64,000 bases of DNA, from positions 100,038 to 164,037 of the forward strand of contig JAMLHE010000008.1 of NCBI GenBank assembly GCA_023957315.1, read 5' to 3'. The stretch's first letter is position 1. Each line of letters starts with the position of its first letter. The stretch comes from Candidatus Kapaibacterium sp. (GTDB lineage Bacteria > Bacteroidota > Ignavibacteria > Kapaibacteriales > UBA2268). Both the position numbers and the translations under genes were made by a program. Below, piece by piece: positions 18,378 to 28,162 of this stretch. The notes beneath the pieces were generated by a model. It ran no database searches and was not told where the DNA came from. It was given only the letters and a program-made list of their open reading frames with translations.

Positions 18378-19130
18378 TTGCCGATTGAGATAGACCTAAT
18401 CCAAACTTTACTGCTTTTGATAGCAGGATTTGCATCCGGTTTCTTAAATGTAACAGCCGGTGGTGGTTCGGCATTGACATTGCCATTGTTGATTTTTCTT
18501 GGGCTTGATTCAGCTACTGCAAATGGCACAAACCGCGTAGCTATCGTCGTCCAGAGCTTGTCCGCAATTGCATCTTTCAAATCCGACAAATATTCGGAAT
18601 TTGGCAAGAGCATGAAATTAGCTGCTATTACATTGCCCGGTGGTATTTTGGGAGCGGTGACGGCATTGCAAATGAACGACGAAGTGTTCAATAAGGTACT
18701 TGGTGTGATTATGCTCGTTATCATCATTTCGATGATTATTCCCACACCCAAGAAAGGCAAGGGGCAAGAAGTTCCGCCCAATTTCTGGACATTTTTGGCA
18801 ATGTTCGGCGTCGGGCTTTACGGCGGATTCATACAAGTCGGTGTGGGATTTATGATGATGGCAATCATGCAAAAAATGTTGAAGATGGAACTTACGCGAG
18901 TAAATATGCACAAAGTTTTTATAGCATTCGTATTCACAACTCCGGCAATGATTGTATTTATGATTAGCGGACACGTTAATTATTTGCTTGGAATCGTCTT
19001 AGCAATAGGAAATGCAATTGGTGCATTAGTTGCTGCAAAAATTTCTGTAAGAAAAGGTGAGAAATTTATCAAAATTTTCCTTATATTATCAATGATAATT
19101 ATGGCAATCAAACTTTTTGATTTTATTTAA
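18378..19130 (+). CDS. TauE/SafE-family (DUF81) anion permease
   Basis: A 250-aa membrane protein with about eight helices and internal duplication: two GG-rich repeats, AGFASGFLNVTAGGGSALTL and GVGLYGGFIQVGVGFMMM. These are the signature of sulfite/organosulfonate exporters of the TauE/SafE family. Translation appears to begin at a TTG right after the preceding stop. The stop codon overlaps the ATG of the YbbR-like gene by one base (TAATG). The substrate is not known. Confidence 0.85.
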   Translation: MPIEIDLIQTLLLLIAGFASGFLNVTAGGGSALTLPLLIFLGLDSATANGTNRVAIVVQSLSAIASFKSDKYSEFGKSMKLAAITLPGGILGAVTALQMNDEVFNKVLGVIMLVIIISMIIPTPKKGKGQEVPPNFWTFLAMFGVGLYGGFIQVGVGFMMMAIMQKMLKMELTRVNMHKVFIAFVFTTPAMIVFMISGHVNYLLGIVLAIGNAIGALVAAKISVRKGEKFIKIFLILSMIIMAIKLFDFI

Positions 19131-20101
19131 TGAAAATTATCCTCAAAATATTGCGGATTTTTACGAAAAGGGCATTCATCGGTGCTTTGTTATTTGCTAT
19201 TGCATTATGGAGCTATACCAGTCTGAATACGAATTATTCTACTTATGTTGATATACCGCTTTCAGTAAAATTGCCTCCTACTCGCGCGATTGAAAAAGAA
19301 CTGCCGGCTACCATTTCAGTTGAAAGTCGTGGGACAGGTTGGAATTTGTTCAACTTATTATATCTTAATAACAGCAAAAGAGCAAACGTTGATTTGAGCG
19401 ACACCAGAATTGAAGATAGCATATTTACAATTGGCAGGTCTGATTTTTTGAAAGGAATCGAGTCTTTTGAAACGGTAGAACTTGCCGATGTAATACCGAG
19501 TTCATTAACATTACGTACAGGCAGAATCGGCGAATATGTCGTGCCAATTGTTTCCATGGTAGAAATAACTCCAAAAGACGGGTTTTCATTAGTAGGCGAT
19601 ATAAGACTCAAGCCTGATAGCATCAGAATCATTGGTAATGATAAAATCACATCGCAGATAAAATCTTGGAGCACAAAAGTTTTGAAAATTGAAGGAGCAA
19701 ACAAACCTATAAGAGGAATAGTGGAATTATCCGATTCATTAGGTGATATCATTAACTTCAATACTCGAGAAATCCAATTCTATGCTGACGTTCAATTAAC
19801 TTTGGAAAGAACTTTTTATGATATTCCCATTATTGTCCGAGACGGTACAATGCCGAGAAACAGTTCGATTACTCCCAACAAAATTGACATCACAGTAAGA
19901 GGTGGATTAGAGCAAGTCAAAAATCTTAATGTCGAAAACTTATCTGTATATTTGGATTTCACGACTATAGCCAAAGATAAATCGGGGATATTGATTCCAA
20001 ATATTGAATTTCCGCCCGATATCGAAGTAATTCAGGTCAATCCGCCATATGTTTATCACATAATCTTGTTAAGGCAATCCAAACTAAGCGGAATTAATTA
20101 A
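19130..20101 (+). CDS. YbbR-domain membrane-anchored protein
   Basis: A 323-aa protein with one N-terminal anchor (RAFIGALLFAIALWSYTSLN) and extracytoplasmic YbbR-like beta repeats (segments beginning VDIPLSVKLPP, VVPIVSMVEITP and IPIIVRDGTM). In Firmicutes the homolog CdaR regulates the di-AMP cyclase CdaA; the partner is not in this window. It overlaps the TauE-like gene by one base. Its 3' end overlaps the convergent gene at 20094 by 8 nt. Confidence 0.7.
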   Translation: MKIILKILRIFTKRAFIGALLFAIALWSYTSLNTNYSTYVDIPLSVKLPPTRAIEKELPATISVESRGTGWNLFNLLYLNNSKRANVDLSDTRIEDSIFTIGRSDFLKGIESFETVELADVIPSSLTLRTGRIGEYVVPIVSMVEITPKDGFSLVGDIRLKPDSIRIIGNDKITSQIKSWSTKVLKIEGANKPIRGIVELSDSLGDIINFNTREIQFYADVQLTLERTFYDIPIIVRDGTMPRNSSITPNKIDITVRGGLEQVKNLNVENLSVYLDFTTIAKDKSGILIPNIEFPPDIEVIQVNPPYVYHIILLRQSKLSGIN

Positions 20102-20867
20102 GATTTTTAACAAAGTCAACATAAAATTGTCGCGTAAGACCATTTTGATGTTTCACGCTATTTGTCAAATCGCGAATTTTCATTCCCAAAGTAACACCAT
20201 CAACAATTGAAAATCGAAGAGCAGCATTAACTCTACCACGATGGTTGAGCAGTTTTTCGTCTTCGTCAAGAGTTAAATCAAATTCTAAATTCAAAGCAAC
20301 AAACTTTCCGATAGATTGCTCAAAACCAAAGAAAACATCAGGCGAACGCAGTGACTCCTTGGGTTCAAACGAATAATTCACTCCCGAATGAAAAGATAGT
20401 TCGCCCATATTCCATATAAAACTCTTACTAATTGCGAGGAAAAAACCCGGAGAATGGTCAACAAATCTATCTTGTGAATTAATGTAATTACCACCTCCCT
20501 GCGAACGGAAACCTATTGCGATTGCAGGGAGATTCACTCTCTCGTCAAGAAAGCGATATTTGGCGGTAATACCCGGCAAATTTTGCATTTCAGGTGTCGA
20601 ATTGCCAATTATTCCATTTCCGCCATAGGCGACACCTACAAGGAACGATTGAAATGGTGCGTAAGAAGCCTCGAAATATAAGCCACCTGACGGCAAGAAA
20701 TTGATTACTCCGGCTCCGTGACGAACAGGCAGCATCCCGGCTGTAGGTAAGTCAACAATCAAATCAGTTTCGTATTTTGGGCTTGTGCCCGCTTTGCCCG
20801 GCGATGACGCTGAAACTGTATAAATCACAGCAAAAAACATAACAAAAGTTAGAATAAATTTTATCAT
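20094..20867 (-). CDS. Exported YjbH-like outer-membrane barrel protein
   Basis: A 257-aa protein with signal peptide MIKFILTFVMFFAVIYTVSA. The mature part has alternating beta segments with motifs typical of a conserved FCB family (DLPTAGMLPVRHG, GVAYGGNGIIGN, PAIAIGFRSQGGG, GVNYSF) related to YjbH/DUF-type outer-membrane proteins. The role is unknown; homologs are usually single-copy envelope proteins. It is divergent from the lipoprotein gene at 20922, and a 19-nt repeat shared with 14875-14893 directly precedes its start. Confidence 0.6.
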   Translation of the reverse strand: MIKFILTFVMFFAVIYTVSASSPGKAGTSPKYETDLIVDLPTAGMLPVRHGAGVINFLPSGGLYFEASYAPFQSFLVGVAYGGNGIIGNSTPEMQNLPGITAKYRFLDERVNLPAIAIGFRSQGGGNYINSQDRFVDHSPGFFLAISKSFIWNMGELSFHSGVNYSFEPKESLRSPDVFFGFEQSIGKFVALNLEFDLTLDEDEKLLNHRGRVNAALRFSIVDGVTLGMKIRDLTNSVKHQNGLTRQFYVDFVKNLN

Positions 20868-20921
20868 TTAAGAATCGTCTTATTATTTTGTAACATTCAA
20901 TTATTATGGAGCGACGCAACC

Positions 20922-21377
20922 ATGAAAAGTATAGTATATCTGACAATCGTAATAGCATTTTCGTTGGCAATGATGAATTGTTCCAGTTCTAAAAGCGCCG
21001 GCAACAGTTCTGCTGAACCACTGACATTATTACCTTCAGTAAAAGAACAAACTTCTGATTTTGTTACTTTTGCTGTAAAAGCAGTGCGGAATCGAATTGT
21101 AGATGGTGAATATTTACCAAGTTCGGAGGATATAAGAATCTATATCAGCGATTCAAATGGCAAACAAGTTTGGAATTCAGATTATAATATGAATTTCACT
21201 ATGGCTATCGGTGATGTGAGACCCAAAAAAGTCGGTGACACACACGAATATACCGCAGTCTGGAACAAAAAAGACAATGACGGAAAACGCATGCAACCGG
21301 GTGTTTACAATGCGAGAATGGTAATTCCTGCTCAACCAAACAACTATTCGGTCAATTTCGCTTTCAGTATGGATTAG
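20922..21377 (+). CDS. Lipoprotein with BsuPI-like beta-sandwich domain
   Basis: A 151-aa protein whose N-terminal hydrophobic stretch ends in MMNCSSSK (a loose lipobox, Cys 20). The rest resembles the BsuPI/FlgD-Ig fold: IRIYISDSNGKQVWNSD, then EYTAVWNKKDNDGKRMQPGVY. GGAG lies 10 nt before the ATG. It probably lies in the envelope; such domains bind or inhibit proteins, but no target can be inferred. ribD begins 2 nt downstream. Confidence 0.65.
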   Translation: MKSIVYLTIVIAFSLAMMNCSSSKSAGNSSAEPLTLLPSVKEQTSDFVTFAVKAVRNRIVDGEYLPSSEDIRIYISDSNGKQVWNSDYNMNFTMAIGDVRPKKVGDTHEYTAVWNKKDNDGKRMQPGVYNARMVIPAQPNNYSVNFAFSMD

Positions 21378-21379
21378 TC

Positions 21380-22474
21380 TTGCTTACTCACGAATTTTTT
21401 ATGCGACAGGCTTTGGATTTAGCCAAGAACGGCACGGGATTGGTGAGTCCGAATCCTTTGGTCGGTGCACTTATCGTCAAAAAAAGTAAAATTATTGCCG
21501 AAGGTTGGCATCACTCTTATGGTATGCCTCATGCTGAGCGAGATGCAATAAGCAAATGCGATGGCATTGATTTGACTGATGCAATTTTGTACGTCAATTT
21601 AGAACCTTGTTCGCATCATGGCAAACAGCCACCTTGCACAGATGTCATCATTGAAAACAAATTCAAAACAGTCGTGATAGCTTCAAATGACCCAAATCCA
21701 AATGTATCAGGCGGTGGCAGTAGCATTTTGCGAAAAGCCGGAATCGAAGTCATTGAAGGAGTTATGAAGAGTGAATCTGATTGGCTGAACCGCTTCTTTT
21801 TCAAACATATTACAAGTGGCTCACCGTACGTAATTCTAAAAGCAGGGCAAACAGCAGACGGATTTACAGCACTCGAAAACGGACAATCAAAATGGATTAC
21901 AAGCCTTGGGAGCAGAACCGAAGCACACAAATTGAGAGCCCAGGTTGATGCTGTAATGGTCGGCACCAATACTGCCGAGAAAGACAATCCCGAGCTTACT
22001 GTTCGCCACGTGGAAGGCAGAAATCCTTGGCGAATTGTACTTGACAAAAATTTAAAACTCGAAAAATCTTTAAAATTATTTCAAACAAATGATAATCACC
22101 GAACTATAATTTGTTGTTCACCGGAATTGTCCGGAACTGACAAAGCCACCGAACTTCGAGATATGGGAAATGAAGTATTAGTATCAAATTTAGACGAAAC
22201 CGGTAAATTGGATATTAAGAATGTTTTTGAGAAATTGGAACGGCAGTACAAAATCACATCCATTTTGGTGGAAGGCGGTGCGACACTTCATTCAACGATT
22301 CTCGAAAAGGAAATTGCCGATGAATTGCAAATATTCATAGCACCGAAATTTTTCGGAAGCGGCATAAGCTCCTTCGGACAAGTCAGAGTTCAAAGTGTAG
22401 ATGAAGCTCCTACATTTAAATTAAAGTACCTTCAACAAATTGAAGATGACATACATGCCATTTTTGTCAAATAG
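21380..22474 (+). CDS. ribD: Bifunctional riboflavin deaminase/reductase
   Basis: A 364-aa enzyme for steps 2 and 3 of riboflavin synthesis. The N-terminal zinc deaminase has HAERDAI (His 51, Glu 53) and EPCSHHGKQPPC (Cys 77, Cys 86). The C-terminal reductase has the motif KAGQTADGFTA and ILVEGGATLHS. A TTG start at 21380 gives the family-typical HEFFMRQAL beginning; an ATG at 21401 is the alternative. No other rib genes are nearby. Confidence 0.93.
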   Translation: MLTHEFFMRQALDLAKNGTGLVSPNPLVGALIVKKSKIIAEGWHHSYGMPHAERDAISKCDGIDLTDAILYVNLEPCSHHGKQPPCTDVIIENKFKTVVIASNDPNPNVSGGGSSILRKAGIEVIEGVMKSESDWLNRFFFKHITSGSPYVILKAGQTADGFTALENGQSKWITSLGSRTEAHKLRAQVDAVMVGTNTAEKDNPELTVRHVEGRNPWRIVLDKNLKLEKSLKLFQTNDNHRTIICCSPELSGTDKATELRDMGNEVLVSNLDETGKLDIKNVFEKLERQYKITSILVEGGATLHSTILEKEIADELQIFIAPKFFGSGISSFGQVRVQSVDEAPTFKLKYLQQIEDDIHAIFVK

Positions 22475-22475
22475 T

Positions 22476-25400
22476 CTATTCGGATTGAATTAACTCCACT
22501 ACAAATCCCGGATAATCTTCAATTCGGATATTACTTCGCCTTATAAACGAATCTTGCTTAGTTCGCGCTTCATCAGGCGAGAAACTACTTTCAGTCCTTA
22601 CTATATACTTTTGCTCCCCTTCGGATTCGGATTGTTCAATCATCAATTTGGTGTCGGTGACTTCATTCAACATTACCATGATTAATTGGGCAACGTTGAT
22701 ATCGTTATACGAGCCAAAATAAATTATAAAACGCTCATTTTGTTTTGGAATTATTTTAGTATCTGAAGTTGTTTTTTCGCGTTTTGGATTTGATGAACTT
22801 ACAATCATTTCATAATCCAAACAAGGCAGCGATTTGTTGCAACAAGGAGATTCGACCAATTTTCCGGCTTGATAATACAAATTATTGATACGCAAATCAA
22901 TCCTGCGAATTGTATCGAGCATGTAAAGTGATGAGTCCACATTGCGGATATATTTTGGGATTTTGAAATCAGTCGGGTCGAAGTAATTCCCTTTGATTAA
23001 AAGAATAATTTTAGCATTTTCGATACTCGCTTGAGGGTCGAAAGTTCCAACATTGGATTGGCTCGAGCCAAGAGTACGATTGTCGGGCAATAATACTTTT
23101 CCTTGTGCAAAATAATCGTAAAATGCAGAGCCGAATTTTTTGGTATCAAGCAAACGTGTGATTAATTCATGATAGCCGTAATAGGCTCTGAGTTTGGATA
23201 ATGTGTCATTGTTCATATTCAGTAAATCGCCTGATTGAATACTCACTTTTTTGAAACTAACATCATAATGAGAAGCCGATTCGTTCAAAACACCTTCGTA
23301 ATAATCAACATCATCACCGATGTACCAACCTCGTCTAACGGGGCGTTTATCGCTCCAAGCATCGAGGGAAATAATCAATTTCTCGTTACCGGATATACTG
23401 TCAACGATATTGAAAGCCGGAATTATTCTGCGATTGATAATTTCAGCCATCATATCCAAGTTTTTGTCAACAATTTTAGCAAATTTTTCATATTCGTAAA
23501 TTCTGCTTTGGCGGCGTTCGGGAGAATTGGTGAAATATTGATTATTTCTATGTAATTCAACCCATTTAGCTTCGGCAAATTCGCGTCTGCCCAATTTATT
23601 CATGTCGCGTCTGAAATTGCTCAAAGTGTTTACTTCCCAAAAACCTGTTTGGTAGTAGGGTACGTTTTGTTCGTAACCGGTCATGAATTCTGTAAACTCG
23701 CAATAGCAAGGCGGCTTGACAAAATATTCGGGCAAAACATAGACTGTATCGTAAAAAACAAGATTATCTCCACTGCGAGGTGACACACTCCATCCCCCAT
23801 TTTTGGAAACTTCAGAATTCGCTCCTGCACCTGATAATCGAGCATTTGAGGCTTGTGAAACAGTTTTCGGAGTTTGTCGGCGGAGCTTATCATAACTTGA
23901 AACGATAGTGATTTCTTGGTCATATTCCATCATCTCATCGACTAATCGCGGATTAGTGATAACAGTAGTTTGGGCATGTTGAACGTTCAATTTTCTGTCA
24001 AAAACCAATGTTTCGCTGTAGCTTGTGTCATACTGAAGCTTTTGCAATTTTTCAAAATCCGCTAAACCGGATTTCAAATTATTTACCACTCTTTTCTCTG
24101 TAGAAATTTCTCGCCCGATTACAACAATTGTATCATTTGGGATGAGATAGCCCGAGAGAACTTTGGCAGATTCGGATTCACAATCAAGCATGTTAAAATG
24201 CGACCCACCCTTGATGAAATATTGTTTCCCGCTTTTTATTTCAAATTCAGTTTGGCTCATATCTCGTGATTCGATTTCATTGCCATTATTATCAAACAAG
24301 CTGATAACAGGCATTCTTACAGGTTCGTCCGGATTTGCAAGATTGATTAGAGCCACATTCATTTTGACTGTTGGCGGTTCAGGTGCAGGGCAGTTCATGA
24401 ATTCGGGCAATAGTAATCTATAAATGTCATAGGAGCCGGCATTTGCGATAATTGTACCGCCAATTTTCACCTGTTTGTCCGACTTCGAATCATAACGATT
24501 TGAACTAAAGTAAATCAAATTTGGAGAGGATAAGCCGTGTGGCAAAGGAACTAAAGGAAATCTGTCATCGGAAAAAGAGTTAATTGTATTGATGTCAGAC
24601 CTGCTTTCATTCGCTTTTTCCCCCAGTAATTGTGCATCATCAAGAACCTTAATTTCAAATTTGTTATAATCAATTGCCAATTTGGTGTAAAAAATATCAA
24701 AATCACCCGCTTGGGATTTCAATCTGTCGGAGGAAAAAAGCAGAAATGGATTGCAACACGAGCAATATATAAAAGGCGTGCCTTCGTTGTATTCAGTATT
24801 TATGTTTTGTGCTAAAGTTTTGACTTCAGACCAAGTACCATCGGCAAATCTAAAAGCGTAGAATAAATCAGCATTTCCGCCGGGAAATTTTTTGCCGCTC
24901 AAACTAATTCGTTCGGCAAAGGGTGCGTTTCTGTCGGATGACCAGAGCAACAATGTAACGCACGAACCATCCGATAAAGTGTCCGTGATTGCAGTCGGAT
25001 GCGAATCCCAGAAAATTGAATTAATGGGCGAATCTAAAATTTTAAATTCAAACTTACCTTCGCGATTTTTATAAAATTCAAACAAATCTGCGCCACCAAC
25101 ATTTTTTGATTCGGGTGAAAATGGCAAATTCAAATTTTTTGCCAAATCGAATGAAATTGGATGTGCAAATGCGGCGAATCCTTTGTCAACACCTGTAAAT
25201 ACGATAGATTCAATATTTTTGGTCAAAAAATCAACAATTTCCTTGTTGAAATTTGAAACAGGAAACATTTGATTTATATATGCTGACGATGGCGATACAG
25301 ATTGTTCGGAAAAATCATTGTTTGAATGTTCACGGTCGAAAGCCCCGCATATATCATATTCTTGGGATTTTTGAACAGGAGCCACTTCACTAAATTCTTT

Positions 25401-25526
25401 GTTTGCATTGGGTCTGCTATTGTTTAAATTGCCATCAGGGTATTTGTAGATTTTGTTCGAGCATGATGCTAACAAAATTGTAAGAAAAATAGCGAGTGAA
25501 ATATTTGCAAAGTTTACATTAGGCAT
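22476..25526 (-). CDS. Large PorE-like lipoprotein: PD40 propeller, CRD, OmpA-like and SPOR-like domains
   Basis: A 1016-aa lipoprotein with lipobox LASC (Cys 22). About residues 110-380 contain PD40/WD40-like repeats (SSDRLKSQAGDFDIFYTKL; YFSSNRYDSKSD). Residues ~390-480 look like a carboxypeptidase regulatory domain. About 640-840 looks like a divergent OmpA-type domain (KLIISLDAWSDKRPVRRGWY). The end (about 930-1016) resembles a SPOR repeat (RFIIYFGSYND). The propeller-CRD-OmpA order recalls PorE of the type IX secretion machinery, but no TPR region is evident and the SPOR-like tail is extra. Last gene of the minus-strand envelope run. Confidence 0.5.
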   Translation of the reverse strand: MPNVNFANISLAIFLTILLASCSNKIYKYPDGNLNNSRPNANKEFSEVAPVQKSQEYDICGAFDREHSNNDFSEQSVSPSSAYINQMFPVSNFNKEIVDFLTKNIESIVFTGVDKGFAAFAHPISFDLAKNLNLPFSPESKNVGGADLFEFYKNREGKFEFKILDSPINSIFWDSHPTAITDTLSDGSCVTLLLWSSDRNAPFAERISLSGKKFPGGNADLFYAFRFADGTWSEVKTLAQNINTEYNEGTPFIYCSCCNPFLLFSSDRLKSQAGDFDIFYTKLAIDYNKFEIKVLDDAQLLGEKANESRSDINTINSFSDDRFPLVPLPHGLSSPNLIYFSSNRYDSKSDKQVKIGGTIIANAGSYDIYRLLLPEFMNCPAPEPPTVKMNVALINLANPDEPVRMPVISLFDNNGNEIESRDMSQTEFEIKSGKQYFIKGGSHFNMLDCESESAKVLSGYLIPNDTIVVIGREISTEKRVVNNLKSGLADFEKLQKLQYDTSYSETLVFDRKLNVQHAQTTVITNPRLVDEMMEYDQEITIVSSYDKLRRQTPKTVSQASNARLSGAGANSEVSKNGGWSVSPRSGDNLVFYDTVYVLPEYFVKPPCYCEFTEFMTGYEQNVPYYQTGFWEVNTLSNFRRDMNKLGRREFAEAKWVELHRNNQYFTNSPERRQSRIYEYEKFAKIVDKNLDMMAEIINRRIIPAFNIVDSISGNEKLIISLDAWSDKRPVRRGWYIGDDVDYYEGVLNESASHYDVSFKKVSIQSGDLLNMNNDTLSKLRAYYGYHELITRLLDTKKFGSAFYDYFAQGKVLLPDNRTLGSSQSNVGTFDPQASIENAKIILLIKGNYFDPTDFKIPKYIRNVDSSLYMLDTIRRIDLRINNLYYQAGKLVESPCCNKSLPCLDYEMIVSSSNPKREKTTSDTKIIPKQNERFIIYFGSYNDINVAQLIMVMLNEVTDTKLMIEQSESEGEQKYIVRTESSFSPDEARTKQDSFIRRSNIRIEDYPGFVVELIQSE

Positions 25527-25531
25527 ATGAA

Positions 25532-26389
25532 TTATCCGATTCGGTTAAACATGATGGTGACTCGCCTCTTACGTGGCTCAAAAGTACCTTGAGAGACATC
25601 TGCAATTACAAACACAAAAAATTTCCCGTCAATTGCCTTATAAACAAAAACATCACCAATTTCGACAAGTATGTTCACAGCTTCTTCGCTGATGCTATTA
25701 AGCAATTTGTCAATCATATTTTGCGATGGAAAGGGTACACCGTCTTGGTTAGTTACAATTCGACCGTTTGCATCAATCACGTCAATATTTGTAGAATTAT
25801 ACGAAATGAATTCTGAGCCAACTAAGCCCTTGCCATACTCCTTCAAATCAGCCAATGCGGCATTAATTTGAGTTTCATTATTTTCAATATAGTCGCAAAA
25901 CTCGTTAGCATTTTCGGATAAAAATTTAGGATTGATGCGTTGCAAACTACCCTTAAATCTTAGCAGTGCACGTAAATTTACCGGGTCGGCTGAAACAACC
26001 ATCATATCCCCTTTCAAGTCCTTATTAATAGGATATGTATCGAGAATTACGGCGGAATACGGCGAGTCTTCGAAAGGTTCTGTAGCTAAAGCAATTACCT
26101 CACTATCAGCAAAACGCTCATCATTTGGCAATATTCCGGAATTCAAATCCGAACTTGGAAACTGATATGTATGTATCGAATACTCAGGAACCGGGACGAA
26201 GGTTGTATCATCAATTTGATTAATTCCGGGATTGAATTCGGTAATGGTTACTTCACGCACCTTGCAAATAATCGGAGCATCATAAGGCTCAAGAGGACAT
26301 TCGCAACAGGAATTTGCCATAAAAATCAACAAAATTCCTATCGAAGCTGATATAAAGCATTTTTTAATATTTATCATTGTCATTTTCAT
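25532..26389 (-). CDS. Lipoprotein, unknown function
   Basis: A 285-aa protein with N-terminal helix ending in the lipobox-like NSCCECP (Cys 28/29). The mature part has no recognised domain; it is acidic with mixed beta pattern and ends with FFVFVIADVSQGTFEPRKRR. It lies 5 nt upstream of the PorE-like gene and 6 nt downstream of another lipoprotein, so a joint envelope function is inferred. Three N-terminal Met codons (MKMTMI) make the exact start uncertain. Confidence 0.6.
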   Translation of the reverse strand: MKMTMINIKKCFISASIGILLIFMANSCCECPLEPYDAPIICKVREVTITEFNPGINQIDDTTFVPVPEYSIHTYQFPSSDLNSGILPNDERFADSEVIALATEPFEDSPYSAVILDTYPINKDLKGDMMVVSADPVNLRALLRFKGSLQRINPKFLSENANEFCDYIENNETQINAALADLKEYGKGLVGSEFISYNSTNIDVIDANGRIVTNQDGVPFPSQNMIDKLLNSISEEAVNILVEIGDVFVYKAIDGKFFVFVIADVSQGTFEPRKRRVTIMFNRIG

Positions 26390-26395
26390 CCTTCA

Positions 26396-27520
26396 TTAAT
26401 ACCCGAGGGTTATACCTAATCTGAAAAAGAACATGTTCACTCTTCTTTTGGACGGAACATTTGAAAAGCCCGACGCATCTACGTATTCGCCTATTGCCAA
26501 AGACCTGTAACCAATATCGAAAGATAAATCAAACCAACATAAAGGCAAGGGAATATCAAGACCCGCACCTAAGCCCCAAGAAACCGGAAGCGAGACATCG
26601 AATTTGCTTTTATCTTCGATTCGGATTTGTTCGTTGCATTCTTCACAAATCGCTACTCTGAACAAATCGAGCGTTATATCATCAACTGCAAGCCCAAACT
26701 CGCCGAATAAAAAAGGTCTCATACAGAAAAAATCGTCGAAATGCCATCTGCCGTGCAGCAAAGCAAATGGGCGATAAAAATCATCCCCGACGAATGAATT
26801 ATAAATCGGGACACCGCTGCTGAATACTACTCCGAGACCCCAATTTTCTGAACGGTAGCCGGCTGCAATATCTCCAAAATATGCCGAGCGCCCTTCGTAA
26901 ACTTGTTGAGTCATATCAATATCAGTCAATTTTCGGTCGCGATAAGCCGCAATGCCACCGCGTAACTCCACAAAATAAGATTTGTAATCGCAATCGGGAC
27001 AGTTCAAAGTAGGCAATACCAAAGGGCTACAATCGCAGAATTTAGTACTTGAATCTTTGCAGGGAATTTTGATTTTTTCAACCGGAACTTCACGTATTGT
27101 CGTTGGGTCAAGAGGATTATTAAAGCTTTCAAACCAATTTATATTTCCATGCTCATTTGGTGGCAAATCGGTTAATTTTGGTCCAATTAATTCGATGTCT
27201 TCAATTGGAATCATCTCTAAGGATTTTTTATCGGGTTGGAGAGAATCTAAAAATACAACATATTTTTGTGTTTCAAAAAGTTCATTTTCGGCGGTGCAAT
27301 CCACAGGTTTTGTAACTTCGACTATTTTCAGGACAGTTCCGCGTAAAGTATTGCTGTTGCGGATAGCGACGAAATTACTATCGCGGTTGAAAATTTCATT
27401 GTATTTGTGAGTCGCTTCGGGTTTGATTCTTATTGCTTCGTCTGTACGTTCAAAACTGCTACACGAAACAATCATGGTAAAAATTATAAATGTAAATATT
27501 TTCACTAATTGTTTTTTCAT
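26396..27520 (-). CDS. Lipoprotein with C-terminal outer-membrane barrel-like domain
   Basis: 374 aa with lipobox IVSC (Cys 20). Residues ~20-160 are soluble; a Cys-rich spot (CPDCDYKS and neighbours) precedes a beta-rich part with aromatic-ended strands (SYFVELRGGIAAYRD to MFFFRLGITLGY), as in small porin-like barrels. A lipid anchor on a barrel protein is uncommon. It overlaps the next barrel gene by 4 nt and belongs to the 28095-22476 unit. Function unknown. Confidence 0.6.
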   Translation of the reverse strand: MKKQLVKIFTFIIFTMIVSCSSFERTDEAIRIKPEATHKYNEIFNRDSNFVAIRNSNTLRGTVLKIVEVTKPVDCTAENELFETQKYVVFLDSLQPDKKSLEMIPIEDIELIGPKLTDLPPNEHGNINWFESFNNPLDPTTIREVPVEKIKIPCKDSSTKFCDCSPLVLPTLNCPDCDYKSYFVELRGGIAAYRDRKLTDIDMTQQVYEGRSAYFGDIAAGYRSENWGLGVVFSSGVPIYNSFVGDDFYRPFALLHGRWHFDDFFCMRPFLFGEFGLAVDDITLDLFRVAICEECNEQIRIEDKSKFDVSLPVSWGLGAGLDIPLPLCWFDLSFDIGYRSLAIGEYVDASGFSNVPSKRRVNMFFFRLGITLGY

Positions 27521-28095
27521 AATCTTACGCTCAAATTTAGTCCCACAATCAGCGCATTAATTGTACTCCGAGCATCATCCTTGTATAGAAAGTTTGCAGA
27601 ATTATATGTTGCATTTAGGTCAATCATCATACAAGCATTTAAAAAAGTGAACCCGTATGCAATGCCTACACCTGCATTTCCGCCAATACCAAATTTATCG
27701 GTTTCGGGTTGGAATGTATCGGAAATGCTCATAATCACACCCAAATTAATATAAGGAATGAATTTCCCGTTGCAACTATTATCGCCATAAATTGATACAT
27801 CCGTTAAATTAAATTTGACATTTGGAGTAATCGCAAAATAATCTACGAGCGAGGGCGATTCGGCAGGCAGCGACTCAATTCTGTCGAATTCGAAATATTC
27901 AATCTTAGCTCCCCACCAAAGATTGCAAAAATAGTGGTTCTCGATTTGGAGATTGAATCCTATGCTTTCGTTATTTAAATCGGCGAAATCTTGGGTTGGA
28001 ACGTACATCGAAGGACCCGCTCCCAAATAAAGTTGGGCTTGGAGACTTGAGCAAATCAACACCAAAAAACAAGTAATAAAAATATATCTCATCAT
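27517..28095 (-). CDS. Small outer-membrane beta-barrel protein
   Basis: About 192 aa from the ATG at 28095 (MMRYIFITCF), which gives a signal peptide ending in SSLQA; the open frame extends 20 codons upstream without a signal-like start. The mature part, QLYLGAGPSMYVPTQDF to GLNLSVRL, has alternating strands and a C-terminal hydrophobic strand typical of OmpW/OprF-like barrels. It is the first of four envelope genes transcribed leftwards; cargo unknown. Confidence 0.65.
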   Translation of the reverse strand: MMRYIFITCFLVLICSSLQAQLYLGAGPSMYVPTQDFADLNNESIGFNLQIENHYFCNLWWGAKIEYFEFDRIESLPAESPSLVDYFAITPNVKFNLTDVSIYGDNSCNGKFIPYINLGVIMSISDTFQPETDKFGIGGNAGVGIAYGFTFLNACMMIDLNATYNSANFLYKDDARSTINALIVGLNLSVRL

Positions 28096-28162
28096 ATAGT
28101 GTGAAATTGAGTGATAGAATATTTTAAAAATAAATAAAAAAATTAGAATGCACAATTAATCA

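Noticed and set aside
23235..23555. Plus-strand frame inside the PorE-like gene
   Set aside because: Antisense shadow of a long well-supported gene; no family features.
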